From NCBI GenBank assembly GCA_963675135.1, contig OY776131.1:36789381-36853380 (forward strand): 64,000 nucleotides of DNA, read 5' to 3'. The notes beneath the pieces were generated by a model, which had not been told where the DNA came from, made no database searches, and worked only from the letters and a program-made list of their open reading frames with translations. The translations under genes were made by a program, and so were the position numbers. How positions within the stretch are numbered: the first letter of the stretch is position 1; the number at the start of each line of letters is the position of its first letter. Below are positions 29,386-40,882 of the stretch, one piece after another. This DNA is from Galeopsis tetrahit. Taxonomy: Eukaryota > Streptophyta > Magnoliopsida > Lamiales > Lamiaceae.

Positions 29386-32300
29386 ACGGAAATGATATAG
29401 AGCCCACCAATTGTGCCCACCAGTTTTGCCCACCGCCTATGTGGCATTACCACGTCAATAAATTCTTATTTATATTTAATTTAAACTTAATCTTAATCTA
29501 ATATCAATATTTTATTTTTTATCCATATCAATATTTTAAAAAATCTTTTTTTATATTTAATTTAATATTATCTCTATCAAATTACGCTAAACTAACGCCA
29601 TAAATCTTTTCTCAAATCTTTCCATCACCATTAATTTTTTCTCAAATCTCATATCAATATTTTATTTTATGCGTAACTAACCCATTAACCTTTTCTTAAA
29701 TCTTTCTATGAACCATTTGATTTTTTCTCAGACTCTTCTCCACCATGGTAGAAACTCTCAGAATCTCTTCTCTCCAATTTGCATTATTTGAAACCTTATA
29801 TCTATATACACAGGAATGGAAGAAGAACAAGATGATGCAGTGTTTATCCCACAGGTTGCAACTAATTTTATTCCAAAAATTGGACAGGAATTTCAAACAT
29901 CAGAAGAAGCATTTGAATTTTATAATGCATATGCGAAAGGAGGAGGCTTTAGCATACGTATCGGGAATAGTAAGAAGGATAGGGATACAGGTAATATTTG
30001 TTGGAAAATGTTTGTGTGCTCAAAGGAAGGAAAGACAAATGAAAGTCATAGAAAGAAAAATGATGTGGCACCGACAGGGGAAAGGAACCGAGGACTTACT
30101 CGATGTGAGTGTCAAGCAAAAATGACAGTTAAGAGATCTAAGGAGGATAATACGTGGCTTATTAGTTACTTTATTGAGCAACATAACCATGCTTTGACGA
30201 CTCCTAGTAGAGTTCATCTTTTAAAATCTCATCGAAAAATATCTACGGTTCAAAAAGATCTTACTAAACAACTTTCAGAAGCTAATATACCCGTATGTCA
30301 GCAAGTACGGTTGTTAGAGATAGATGCTGGAGGTCCGTCACAAATTGGTTGTTTGGAAAGGGATATTAGGAATCATAAAAGAAGGGTTGAAAGTGAGTTT
30401 TTTGGGCATGATGCTGAAACATTAGTTCAACATTTTGAGATGGAAAAAGAGAAAAATGCCAACTTTTATTTTGCTTATGAAACAATGATGCAGGGGTTTT
30501 TCTCAGATGTTTTTGGGCTGATGATGATTCAAGAAGATCATATGCATATTTTGGTGATACAATAGTCTTTGATACAACTTATAATACAAATAAGTATAGC
30601 ATGGTGTTTGCCCCCTTCGTTGGAGTCAACCATCATCGTCAAACTACTATGTTTGGTTGTGGATTGTTAAGTGATGAGAAGATAGATTCTTTTACATGGT
30701 TATTTTCTAAGTTCTTAGAGTGCATGCCAACCCAGACACATCCACGTGTGATTATTACTGATCAGGATGCAGCAATATCACGAGCCATTTCAGTTGTGTT
30801 TCCTAACACGATGCATCGATTTTGTTTATGGCATATACTTAACAAGTTTTCTGAGAAATTGAACGCTCGTGTATTCAAGGATTACTATCACAAACTATTA
30901 AATATTATTAAGGAGTCGGAATCAGCTGATGAGTTTGAAAATCGGTGGTTGGAGTTGATGAATTCTACTGAGTTGAAAAGTAATGAGTGGTTGAGTAATA
31001 TGTATGAAATTCGACGTCGATGGGTGCCTGCATATTATAGACATGTCTTTCCTGCTGGTATGTCTAGTAGCCAGAGAGTTGAAAGTAACCATTCTTTTTT
31101 TAAGCGCTATGTTAACCATAAAAATTCTTTGGTAGATTTTATTACTCGTTTCAATAGAGCAATTGTTCACCAGAGGCACGAAGAGTTAATTGCAAATCAT
31201 ACTGATTGCAATGAAGTACCACGCATGGCTACAAGATTGTTTATGGAGCAACAAATGTCTTCAATCTATACAAAAACAATATTTTTATTGTTTCAAAAGG
31301 AGTTATTGGACAGTATGATATATATTTGCAAACCGATTTCGAACACAGATGAAACTCTTACATACACAGTGCAACGTTTTGATCCCAACAAAATTTTTAA
31401 CCGACAACGTAAGTTAACACATCATTTGTCATCTGATTTAGTTTCATGTAGTTGTCAGTTATTTAATTTTGAAGGATATCCATGTCGTCATATGCTTTGT
31501 TGGATGCGGGTTACTCAAGTAATGATGTTGTCAGATAAGTATATTGTGCATAGATGGACTAAGAAGGCAAAAAATTTTATAGTCGATGGGTTAACACCAG
31601 CCTCTGTGGAAGACCAATCTTTCATTTCAAGACGTAGGTCATTGGCCCAAGTTGCAATGCATTTAGTTGATGAATGTTCTTTAACAGAGACTCGCACCGA
31701 TTTTTTAATTGAAGAACTACAAAATCTGAAGAAAAAGATAGCAGAAATTGATGAGGATGGTAAAAATAATAGAGAAATAAATGTGAGTCGTGAGTTTTCA
31801 CATGGTGTTCAAGACCCACTTCCTGTTCGTACTAAAGGATGTGGCAAACGACTTAAATCATCAAAGGAGATATCAATGGCACAAAGCAGCAGGACATGCA
31901 GTGTTTGCAGTCGAAGCGGCCATGATAACACGACTATTTCATGATTTGTAATAGGTCACAAGTAGAAGAACAATGTACGCAAGGGAACTAATGAACAAGT
32001 ATCAACTTTTACGGGAGCATCTTACACATTACCATCAATTTTTTATGTTTTCTGAGTTTTTTTATTATTTGTGTTTCTTTTGCATGTTGCTGGATTTTTG
32101 AATTTTTATATTTCTTTCATTGGTTGACATTTAGTTAATTTTTGTTATGACAATGAGATTATTTTTTATTTTCTTTAATTTTTTTTTTGTGGAGAAAAAT
32201 TAATGGTGATGGAAAGATTTGAGAAAAGATTTATGTGGTTAGTTAGCGTAATTTGATAGAGATAATATTAAATTAAATATAAAAAAAGATTTTTTAAAAT

Positions 32301-32447
32301 ATTGATATGGATAAAAAATAAAATATTGATATTAGATTAAGTTTAAGTTTAAATTAAATATAAATAAGAATTTATTGACGTGGTAATGCCACATAGGCGG
32401 TGGGCAAAATTGGTGGGCACAATTGGTGGGCTCTATATCATTTCCGT
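29386..32447 (+). mobile_element. FAR1-type MULE inside the CACTA
   Basis: Long terminal inverted repeats of about 255 bp (29386-29643 and 32189-32447) start ACGGAAATGATATAGAGCCC and run on through CACCAATTGTGCCCACCA. The flanks share ATGTATAC (29378-29385 and 32448-32455), an 8-bp duplication. Inside is one FAR1/MULE-transposase gene with a single-base break. The element lies in the large first intron of the TNPA-like gene and is younger than the CACTA insertion or rode within it. The near identity of its long TIRs suggests recent activity. Confidence 0.92.
29816..31944 (+). pseudogene. FAR1/FHY3-related MULE transposase, frameshifted
   Basis: The first part (29816-30565) starts MEEEQDDAVFIP after an AG acceptor and holds the FAR1 DNA-binding domain (FQTSEEAFEFYNAYAKGGGF, then CKx-type CECQAKMTV and EQHNHAL). 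The second part (30601-31944) holds the MULE transposase core: MVFAPFVGVNHH, RVIITDQDAAISRAI, HRFCLWHIL, then the SWIM zinc finger CSCQLFNFEGYPCRHMLCWM. It ends near a truncated zinc knuckle, CSVCSRSGHD. The two parts are out of frame: the T-run in GATGTTTTTGGGCTG near 30510 is one base short of what the family's FWAD motif needs. A second slip probably ends the knuckle at 31942. Family transposases excise MULEs; FAR1 and FHY3 are host factors domesticated from this group. Confidence 0.92.
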
Positions 32448-32455
32448 ATGTATAC

Positions 32456-33242
32456 ATTAATTAATTGTTATATAGTTAATTACTAGTTTAATTTAATGGT
32501 GTAATTTTGATATAGAATATTTTTAATGTAGGTAGTGCATGTTTCAATCAATTGTTTAAATTAGTTTAGATATAGTGGTTCGACCGTTGGATCACGTTGT
32601 AATTAGGAATATGTTGATTAAATTAGGAATACGCTATATTAGTAAAAATTTTAAATTAGGAATATTTTCATTAAATTGATAATTATTGACGCAATTAGAA
32701 AATTATTATTTTAATTAGTTTTAGGTTTGTTAATTTAGGAATATATATGTTCAATTTTTTATTATTGATTAAGTTAGGTAGAAAAATAATAATTAGAAAA
32801 ATAATAATTAAATTAGGTTATTGTTGATTAAATTAGAAATATGTTGATTAATTAAATTAGGAATATGCTATATTAGTAAAAAAATTAAATTAGGAATATG
32901 TTCATTAAATTGATAATTAGAAAACTCCAATTAGAAAAGTATTATTTTAATTATGTTTAGATTTGTTAATTTAGGAATATGTTAATTTAGAAATATTTTT
33001 AATGTAGGTGATGCATGTTTCAATCAATTGTTTAAATTATTAGTTAATTAGATGGTTCGACGGTGGTATCACGTTGTAATTAGGTTATATATATATTGTT
33101 TTGATTTAAATTAGGAATATGTTGATTAAATTAGGAATTGATTAAATTAGGAATATGCTATATTAGTAAAAATTTTAAATTAGCAATATGTTCATTAAAT
33201 TGATAATTAGTAAAATTATGTATTTTTTATTGATTGAAACAG
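32456..33242. other. AT-rich intron of the TNPA-like gene
   Basis: Repetitive AT-rich sequence (TTAAATTAGGAATATGTT, ATTAAATTGATAATTA, GTTTCAATCAATTGTTTAAA, several copies each). It contains a two-fold internal duplication (about 32480-32900 and 32900-33210). No coding potential. Confidence 0.6.
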
Positions 33243-34887
33243 ATGAGTGAACAAGTACCGAATCAGGGTTCTGGTTCGCGTAGGTCGTCATTTTTGTCAC
33301 GTCGTTCAAGGAGGTCTCGGGATGAATCAGTACCTGAGATGGCTCCTCCTCCTCCTCCTGTGGCAGTGTCGCCGCCGCCGCCGACTACGATGTCGGTTGG
33401 TTCGTCATCCTCTTCTCGTCAGCATCCTGTTCGAGACAAAAGGAAACCCATTGAAATCATTTCAGGAGCGTAAGTCAATAATTCTAATGTTTAACAGTAT
33501 TCAATAACGATTAACTTTATTTATTTATTTATTTATTTATAATGTGTTAGTTTATAAATTTGTTAATAATTTTACAGGTTGGTGCCCGGTAATGAGGTGT
33601 CCAGGATGTGCACACAATCCTTTAAGAAGTGCAAGATTTCTAAGGGTGCTATCACTTGGTTGACGGTGCTACAACCTAAAAAGGATGAATACTTCCAGGA
33701 GTTCCAGGTATATAATTACAATAATTAAAGTTTATTAAATAACTAATTATTCATATTATTTGATAAATATGTTGAATATTTGTATAGAAAAAGGCCCGTT
33801 GGGATACGACGATCTACTCGAACGCCGCTATTTACGAGAAGTGGTACGGTGTTTGTTCTAGTCGGTACACGAACATGATGTACGACTGGAGAACGGCCTG
33901 GCGTGATAAAGACATAAATCTTGTTCTGGGGGTAGAGGATGGTGTTGACCTGTGGGAGTCGTTGGTTGAGAAGTGGTTGGACCCGGCTTACCAAGAGAAG
34001 TGTGACAAAGCTCGGGCTAACCGCAGAACCGACGTTGGAGGCGGGATGGCAGTGCATCGGGGGGAGCTAGGTCCGTCCTCGAGCAATCACTTGCTATCGT
34101 AAGTTTTCATTAATTTTTAAAAATTAAATAATTATAGTTAATTATTTTATATTAGTTATCTAAATTAATTTGTATATGTTTATTTGATACGTAATAGGAG
34201 CGGGAGACTGGACGTCCACACACCCACTTGGATCGGATGAGTCTTCTTCATCCGTTTAATGCCGATACACAGACGTCCACCTACGGGCGCACTACTGACC
34301 TCCACGTAAGTTTAATTAAATTTATGTATTAATTACATTATATATATATAGATAATTAAATTAATTTTAATTTTTTAATTATGTAGTTGAGCGTCCGACA
34401 GAGGATTGAAGAGGCCGAGACGCAAGCCGCCACGACTACTGCTGAATCCGGAAGCAGCGGTACCCCTCCGGCTGTTGACGTGGACCGGTGTTACCTTGAC
34501 GTTGCCCCGACCTCCAAGGGAAGGGTCCTTGGCCTTGGTGGGATGAGCAACGCCGTGAGGACACCAAGTGGTCGGTCGGCCCGGAGTGCATCGCAGCCGT
34601 CCGTATCCTCCACTGCCGTCCCGGATCCGAACGTCATGGCAACGTTCGAGAACTACTTCCGCCTCTGGAGTATCAATGCGGGTCGGACGTTGGGGATGTC
34701 TGCTGAGCAGATCGAGGCCATCTATCAACAGACGATGGGGCAACCACCGCCAGGTCCAGCTCCAGATCAAGCTGCAGGTCAAGATGCAGGTCAGGCCGAC
34801 GGTGGCGACGTCAACTTGAATGAGGATGTGGAACAATTTTTTAACTTTCCGGGCACTGGCAACTATCCTGGCAACTATCCTGGTTGA
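33243..34887 (+). CDS. TNPA-like / plant transposase (Ptta/En/Spm family, PF03004-type) protein of the CACTA
   Basis: Five coding exons are inferred: 33243-33469, 33578-33707, 33788-34098, 34198-34305 and 34387-34887, all with GT-AG borders. Exon 1 is Ser/Arg- and Pro-rich (SRRSSFLSRRSRRSRDE). Exons 2-3 give the conserved LVPGNEVSRMCTQSFKK and IYEKWYGVCSSRYTNMMYDW then WLDPAYQEKCDKARANR. Exon 4 is the family signature ERETGRPHTHLDRMSLLHPF. Exon 5 ends in an acidic, Gln/Pro-rich tail. In En/Spm, TNPA binds subterminal repeats and supports transposition. The exon 3 to exon 4 junction is out of phase by one base as I read it, so a small indel may have damaged this copy or the border is misplaced. 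Confidence 0.8.
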
Positions 34888-35221
34888 ACAATTTGAACAA
34901 TTTAATTTTGTGTTGAACTAATTTATTTTTTTGTTGAACTTATTTAATTTTCTGTTGAACTTATTTAATTTTCTGTTGAACTTATTTATCTTTATGTATA
35001 TATTTATGTTTATGTTGAAATATATGTTGAACTATATATTGCAGTTTATTTGTGTAGTTTATTGGTGTATAGATGAAAATAGGGTGCATTCATTTGTTTC
35101 ATTGAGTACAAAATAATCTCATTTAGAGTGCATTCTAGATATAGATTTAAACCACTTGAAGGTGGAAGTGAATTTTAGTACAAATTAAAATAGCCTCATA
35201 TAGAGTGCATTATACATATAT

Positions 35222-35626
35222 TTAACCAAACCACTTGAAGGTGGTAGATGCAACCATGACAACTAGCACAATCAAAATGATTTTGTTCACTTTGATTAAA
35301 TCCTTGATTTCTTCAGCCAAATTCTTGATTTCTGTAACCAATTTCTTCATCTCTTGAGTCATTTTCTTCATGTCTTCAGTTTCTTGGTCACTTTGATTAG
35401 ATCCTTGATTCTTGTCAACACCACAGTTTTCTAGAGTATCAGCCCATACAAAGAAACCACATCCACCACCACAACCATCACTTAGGGAGTCAGGACAATT
35501 ATGAAATATCCTCCCTTTACTTCTAGGTTGTTTAGAAGCATATGTACGACATGCCTTTCCACAATAACAAACAAGGCCTTGCTGAAATCGAATAGAAGAT
35601 GAAGAAGACATGATATTTCTTTGCAA
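35222..35626 (-). CDS. GRF-type zinc-finger protein with coiled coil and C-terminal membrane segment, carried by the CACTA
   Basis: A 134-residue uninterrupted frame (120-130 if a later ATG is used; MQRNIMSSSS). Residues about 19-64 are a GRF-type zinc finger: VCYCGKACRTY, then GRIFHNCPDS and CGFFVWAD. Residues about 82-113 form a Lys/Glu heptad coiled coil (MKKMTQEMKKLVTEIKNLAE). Residues about 114-130 are hydrophobic (IILIVLVVMVAS) and would anchor the tail in a membrane. Proteins of this layout are common in plant genomes and often linked to transposons; their function is unknown to me. A minus-strand TATATATAG lies at 35673-35680. It sits head-to-head with the transposase gene, separated by a subterminal-type repeat block. 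Unlike the transposase, it shows no breaks. Confidence 0.75.
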   Translation of the reverse strand: MQRNIMSSSSSIRFQQGLVCYCGKACRTYASKQPRSKGRIFHNCPDSLSDGCGGGCGFFVWADTLENCGVDKNQGSNQSDQETEDMKKMTQEMKKLVTEIKNLAEEIKDLIKVNKIILIVLVVMVASTTFKWFG

Positions 35627-35714
35627 AATAGAAAAAATCGAATATGGTGTGTGTGAGCTTTGTGTTGCTATATATACAAAAAATTGAATTAATTAATAAA
35701 AAAAAAAAAAAACA

Positions 35715-35965
35715 CGCCAAATGCCGACGGAATATATTTTCCGTCGGAATTCGGAATTTGATAAATTCCGACGGATATTCCGTCGGCATTTATGTTTACT
35801 GACGGCATTTGGGCGGCTGAAATGCCGACGGAATTAACTTTCCGTCGGAATTCACCATTTGATAAGTGCCGACGGATAATCCGTCGGCATTTATCTTGAC
35901 CGACGGAAATTTGGGCGGGTGAAATGCCGACGGAAAGATAAGTTCGTCGGCATTTCCGTCGGGAA
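35715..35965. repeat. Internal block of CACTA subterminal-type repeats (divergent promoter region)
   Basis: AAATGCCGACGGAA, GATAAATTCCGACGGATATT and CCGTCGGCATTTAT in both orientations, about ten units. It lies between the minus-strand GRF gene and the plus-strand transposase gene. Confidence 0.85.
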
Positions 35966-36597
35966 ATATTACCCTAAAACTAATTTTTTTTCCACTTCAC
36001 TTTCGTATTGCAAATTTACACCAAAACTTTCTACTGCCTAATTTTTTATGCTCATGCTCGGGTATTCAGAAACATCAAATTACGGTACATTTTCTACCAT
36101 TTTTAATTTACTCTATATATAAAATTCAATATAATGTAATTACATGTTTTATATATATCATAAGTTTTGTTTGAATTTATTATAAGTTTAGTTTAGTAAT
36201 GTGTTGCTCCACTTAAATGTTTAGCAGATGGATTTGCCTGACCGTCGTTGGATGTATTGTACTCCTAGAATGATTAGAGGAAATGTGAATGTGGAATTTT
36301 ATAATGAACTCGTGTTATTTGTTGAATTTGCAAAAAGCCAGCCACATTACATGAGTGGAAATTGCATTAGGTGTCCGTGTAATGCTAAGAAATGTCAGAA
36401 TAAGCAATATAAAGAGATTGATGAGGTCCTAGTACATATTGTGAAGAATGGTTTCGTTGATAATTATTATAATTGGACTAGTCATGGCGAAACACGTTGG
36501 CCTTATAGACTTGATGAAGTGTTTTACTATTACACTGTTGGAATCTATCAACAAGAAGCAAATTTTTGATCATGTTGGCACTAGTAACGAGGTAGAA

Positions 36598-36681
36598 CAA
36601 CGGTTTGGGGACGAAGAACAACGGTTTGGGGACGAAGAACAACAGTTTGGGGACGAAGAACAACAGTTTGGGGACGAAGAA
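36598..36681 (+). repeat. Four 21-bp coding repeats in the transposase gene
   Basis: CAACGGTTTGGGGACGAAGA(A) occurs four times, encoding QRFGDEE/QQFGDEE heptads between the transposase-associated domain and the catalytic region. Confidence 0.92.
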
Positions 36682-38763
36682 CCGAATATGTATCAAACAA
36701 TGATCAGGGAAGCTGGTTTTTCAAACATGGAAGAGGAGCCGACGAATGAGGCATTTCGGTTTTATGAGATGCTCAAATTAGTCGAAGAAGATTTATATCC
36801 GGGTTGTGAATCTCACTCACAGTTGTCATTTAATGCACGACTCATGAACATTAAAACCGAGAACAAGCTTTCTAACAGGGCATATGAGCAAGTGACACAG
36901 TTATGCAGTGAAATTTGTCCTCAAAATAATAAGGTGCCTACGACGTTTCATCAAAGCAAACAAATGTTGAAGAATGTTGGTTTGCCGGTTGAGAAGATTG
37001 ATTGTTGTGTGAAGGGTTGCATGTTATATTGGGGGTGACGAAGATAGCAGTCTGAACATGTGTAGATTGTGTGGCCATCCCCGGTACAAAGAGGCATGTC
37101 GAAAGGGACCTGGTGGTCAATCGAAGAAGACAAAGAAGAAAGTGCCATATAAGAAGATGTACTACCTTCCTATCATTCCTCGTTTGATGAGATTATATCA
37201 ATCAAGTGCCACTGCACAACACATGACGTGGCATGCTACAGATTCCTCTTCGGCTGAGTCGAGGGAGATGCGACATCCGGCAGACTCAGAGGCCTGGAAA
37301 CATCTTGACAACGTGTTTCCAGATTTTGCTTGTGAACCGAGGAATGTGAGATTAGGTTTGTGTACTGATGGTTTTGCACCGTTTGGGATGCATGGGAAGC
37401 AGTATTCTTTGTGGCCGGTGATACTGACTCCGTATAATCTTCCTCCGTGGATGTGCATGAAACCTCAAACAATGTTTCTGACTGTATTGGTGCCTGGACC
37501 AACGAATCCAAAGGACAAACTGGATGTTTATCTCCAACCTCTTATAAAAGACTTGATCTTCTTATGGGAGAATGGAGTCCAAACGTACGATGTTTTTAGA
37601 AAGCAGAACTTCACGATGCGTGCTGCTCTTTTATGGACCATTAGCGACTTTCCTGCATATGGTATGTTGTCCGGGTGGAGTACGGCCGGAAAGAAAGCAT
37701 GTCCGTATTGTATGGAGAATTCTGAAGCTTTCAGTCTCCCGGTGAGTAGAAAAGTTTCATGGTTTGATAATCACCGTAGGTTCTTACCTCAAGGTCACCC
37801 GTTTCGAAGAAATAAGAAGAACTTCGTAAAGAACAGAGCAGTCACAAACAATCGACCTCCACTTCGAGATGGTATTTTATACATTTATTTAATGAGTATT
37901 AAACGTATATTTATCTATTGCTTTTAGTGTCACTTATAATTTACTCTCCGTACAGGACGTAGGTTGTTATATGAGATTCACTGGACGGGGTTGAAAAAAA
38001 GTATTGAGGAAAATGCAGCGGAACACAACAGAGGAATTGAGGGTGGTTGGAACAAAAGGAGTATTTTTTGGGACTTACCATACTGGAGTTCACTATTGAT
38101 ACGACACAATTTGGATGTGATGCACATTGAAAAGAATGTGTTTGACAATGTGTTCCACACAATCATGAACACCGAAGGCAAGACGAAAGACACTCCAAAG
38201 TCTCGGGAGGATTTGGACACTCTTTGTCGCCGTCCAGAGTTGAAAAAGGATGAGCGTACAGGTAAATTTCCAAAGGCTAGCTACACACTGGATAAGCCAC
38301 AAAAATAAAGATTGTGTAGGTGGATAAAGGAGTTGAACTTTCCGGACGGCTACGTGTCGAACTTGAGTCGATGCGTAGACACAACAACGGGTAAGGTTGC
38401 AAGGATGAAGAGTCATGATTGTCATGTATTTATGCAACGCTTGATACCGATTGCGTTCAAGGAACTTCTTCCTCTCAATGTGTGGAGGGCTATCACTGAA
38501 TTAAGTCTACTTTTTAGAGATTTAACGGCTACAACGATCACGATCGATGATATGATTCGTTTAGATGAAGACATTCTAGTGATTTTGTGTAAGTTGGAAC
38601 AAATTTTTCCACCTAGCTTCTTTAACTCGATGGAACACTTACCCGTTCACTTAGCGTATGAAGCGAGAATTTGTGGTCCGGTGCAATACAGGTGGATGTA
38701 CCCATTTGAAAGGTAAAATCTTACTTTTTTTATTTCATTACAATTACACATGCATTCTTATAA

Positions 38764-38767
<4 letters not shown>

Positions 38768-38830
<63 letters not shown>

Positions 38831-38831
38831 A
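38768..38831. repeat. Compound microsatellite (AT)n(GT)n
   Basis: TA repeats followed by TG repeats within the transposase intron 38713-38835, ending just before the acceptor ATCAG. Confidence 0.95.
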
Positions 38832-40434
38832 TCAGGTATCTCCACAACTTGAAACGTAATGCTAAACAAAAGGCAAACGTTGAAGCATCGATTGTGAATG
38901 CTTATTTGAATGAAGAGGTTGGCATGTTTTGTTCTTATTACTTTGAAGACCACGTCAACACAAAGTTAAGAAGTGCTCCACGTAACTTCGGTGGTACATC
39001 CGCTGACGATATCAGTGAAGAGGTCGATGGAATGCTCTCCATATTCAAGTCTAAGGGACGGCCAATAGGAAAACCCACTGAACGATATTGGGAGACGAAC
39101 TCGGAGGCGGAAATAGCACAAACGTATGTGTTATTGAATTGTGATGAAGTTCAGCCATACATTGAGTAAGTATTTCATATATAAATCGTCTATTTAAATA
39201 CCACTTCATTTTTGTCATTTAATATTAACCAAGTTTTTGAATGTTGTGAATTAGGATGTACACTCAAGAACTACGACGAGCAGAACCAAACATCTCAGAT
39301 GCATATATAGATGCTCGTATTCAACGTGAATTTTCCCGATGGTTCGAACGTTATGTGAGTACCATTTAATTAATTATGTTTTACGTAAATAAATTAATAT
39401 TTAATTTAATTAATTTTAAATTGAGCCGTATGGGGACGGGATAACGCTCTAGACAGTCGATTCTTACGAGATCTCAGCAAGGGACCACTACGTCGTGTAA
39501 AGACTTACAACGGTTATATTGTGAAGGGCTACAGATTTCATACGTCTGGGTATGCATCGACAAAGGGGACTACCAACAGTGGCGTCTGCGTTAGCAGTGC
39601 GAATTACAATGCAGATGCAAGTGATTACTTTGGGGTGTTACGGGAAGTCGTCGAAGTAGAATATCCAGCAAAGACTGTAGTGTTGTTCAAGTGTCATTGG
39701 TTTGATTCAGGCCATCTAGGAACAAGAATTCACCCGGAGTACAAGCTCGTTGATGTTAGTTCGAAAAGGACGTATGTTGGGGATGATCCATTTGTATTTG
39801 CCCATCAAGTATCTCAAGTATACTACTGCACATATCCGGGAGCTCCACGTGGTTATGAATGGCACGCTGTTTGCAAAGTAAAGGCAAGGTCAATGGTAGA
39901 AGTCCCTAAAAAGGACAAAAATACTGAAGATGAATCTCCATTTCAAACAGAACAAATAGAGACTCCAACTGAAGTCTTTACGGGAGATTTCAATCTTTCT
40001 GTACCCTTGACGGCTGCAAATCCCCAATTAATCGAAATTGAAGGTGAAGAGGAGGGGGATGAAGAAGAGGATGAAGAGGAGAATGAAGATGAGGATGAAG
40101 AGGACAATGAAGAAGATGAGGATGAGGAAGATGATGATGATGAGGAGGAGGATAAGGACGAAGAGGAGGATGAAGACGATGAAGATGAAAATTAATTCAA
40201 TTAATGTAATGTATTTATTTCTTATTTTATAAAAGTTAATTAATTATTTATCATTTAGGTACAAATTATAAAAATTAAATTTACTATAAATATAAGTCAC
40301 AACCAATATATATATTAATATATGTGGAAGAAATGAATTTTGTGATTTTTTTTAAAAATATTTTGGTAATTTAGTAGGTCTAGTATATAGAAAAAATTGA
40401 ATTATTTTAAAAAAAAAATAAAAAAAATCGTCAA

Positions 40435-40590
40435 AATGCTGACGGAATTAGTTTTCCGTCGGTGTTTACTTTTTGAAAAATACCGACGGATTATCCGTCG
40501 GTATTTATATATGTCCGTCGACATTCACCATTTGATAAATACCGACGGAATATCCGTCGGTATTGGTACATGCCGACGGAAAATAAGCCC
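40435..40590. repeat. Second internal block of subterminal-type repeats
   Basis: TGCTGACGGAATTAG, TACCGACGGATTATCCGTCG and TCCGTCGGTATT units downstream of the transposase gene, directly before the captured gene fragments. Confidence 0.85.
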
Positions 40591-40624
40591 TTATATAAAA
40601 CCTCAACCTAGGGTTTTCTTTCAC

Positions 40625-40808
40625 TCTTCTCTCTCTATTCCACCTACTCTTTCCAAACTTTCCTCTTTACAATCCCTACTCCTCTTCTCCAACCTACTCT
40701 TCGGCCCCATTCCCCCCCACCTCGCCTCCCTCCACCACCTCAAAATCGGCGACAACTACCTCACCGGCCCTATTCCCGCCACCCTCGGCACCGATTTCTC
40801 TCCACCGT
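40625..40808 (+). pseudogene. Captured leucine-rich-repeat fragment
   Basis: The frame reads IPPTLSKLSSLQSLLLFSNL, LFGPIPPHLASLHHLKIGDN and YLTGPIPATLG, then a stop. These are plant-type LRR units (LxxLxxL.L..N.L.GPIP..L) as in receptor-like kinases. Base composition is much more GC-rich than the surrounding CACTA. Only two to three repeats are present, with no signal peptide or kinase. It probably represents gene capture by the transposon. Confidence 0.65.
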
Positions 40809-40813
40809 GAAGC

Positions 40814-40876
40814 ATGGCCGCCGCCCAATCTGTGCTCCTCCGGCGTTTTAATAAGTGGGCCGACTCCGACTCCGAC
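40814..40876 (+). other. Possible captured first exon
   Basis: An ATG opens MAAAQSVLLRRFNKWADSDS followed by D, and the next bases are the donor GTAAGT at 40877-40882. I do not recognise the protein; the acidic SDSD start resembles N-termini of some translation-factor genes, but that is only an impression. No continuing exon is visible. Confidence 0.3.
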
Positions 40877-40882
40877 GTAAGT

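Larger units (their letters stand above)
36228..40195 (+). pseudogene. TNP2/TNPD-like CACTA transposase, multi-exon, broken
   Basis: Likely exons are 36228-37871, 37956-38712, 38836-39165, 39255-39354 and about 39426-40195, after an untranslated exon ending near 36083. Domains in order: transposase-associated domain (RRWMYCTPRM, IRCPCNAKKCQNKQ, NWTSHGE), the TNP2 catalytic region (LGLCTDGFAPFGMHGKQYSL, WPVILTPYNLPPWMCMK, LSGWSTAGKKACPYCMENS), the DUF4218-type region (KELLPLNVWRAITELSLLFR, EHLPVHLAYEARICGPVQYR) and a DUF4216-type region (TNSGVCVSSANYNADASDYF), then a ~50-residue Asp/Glu tail. Breaks: one extra T at about 36563-36567, one extra G at about 37029-37034 and an in-frame TAA at 38306-38308. 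The acceptor of the last exon is uncertain. As read, it cannot make a full-length transposase. Confidence 0.9.

Noticed and set aside
37198..37537. Minus-strand frames of 61-91 codons over the CACTA transposase
   Set aside because: Shadows of the TNP2 catalytic exon.
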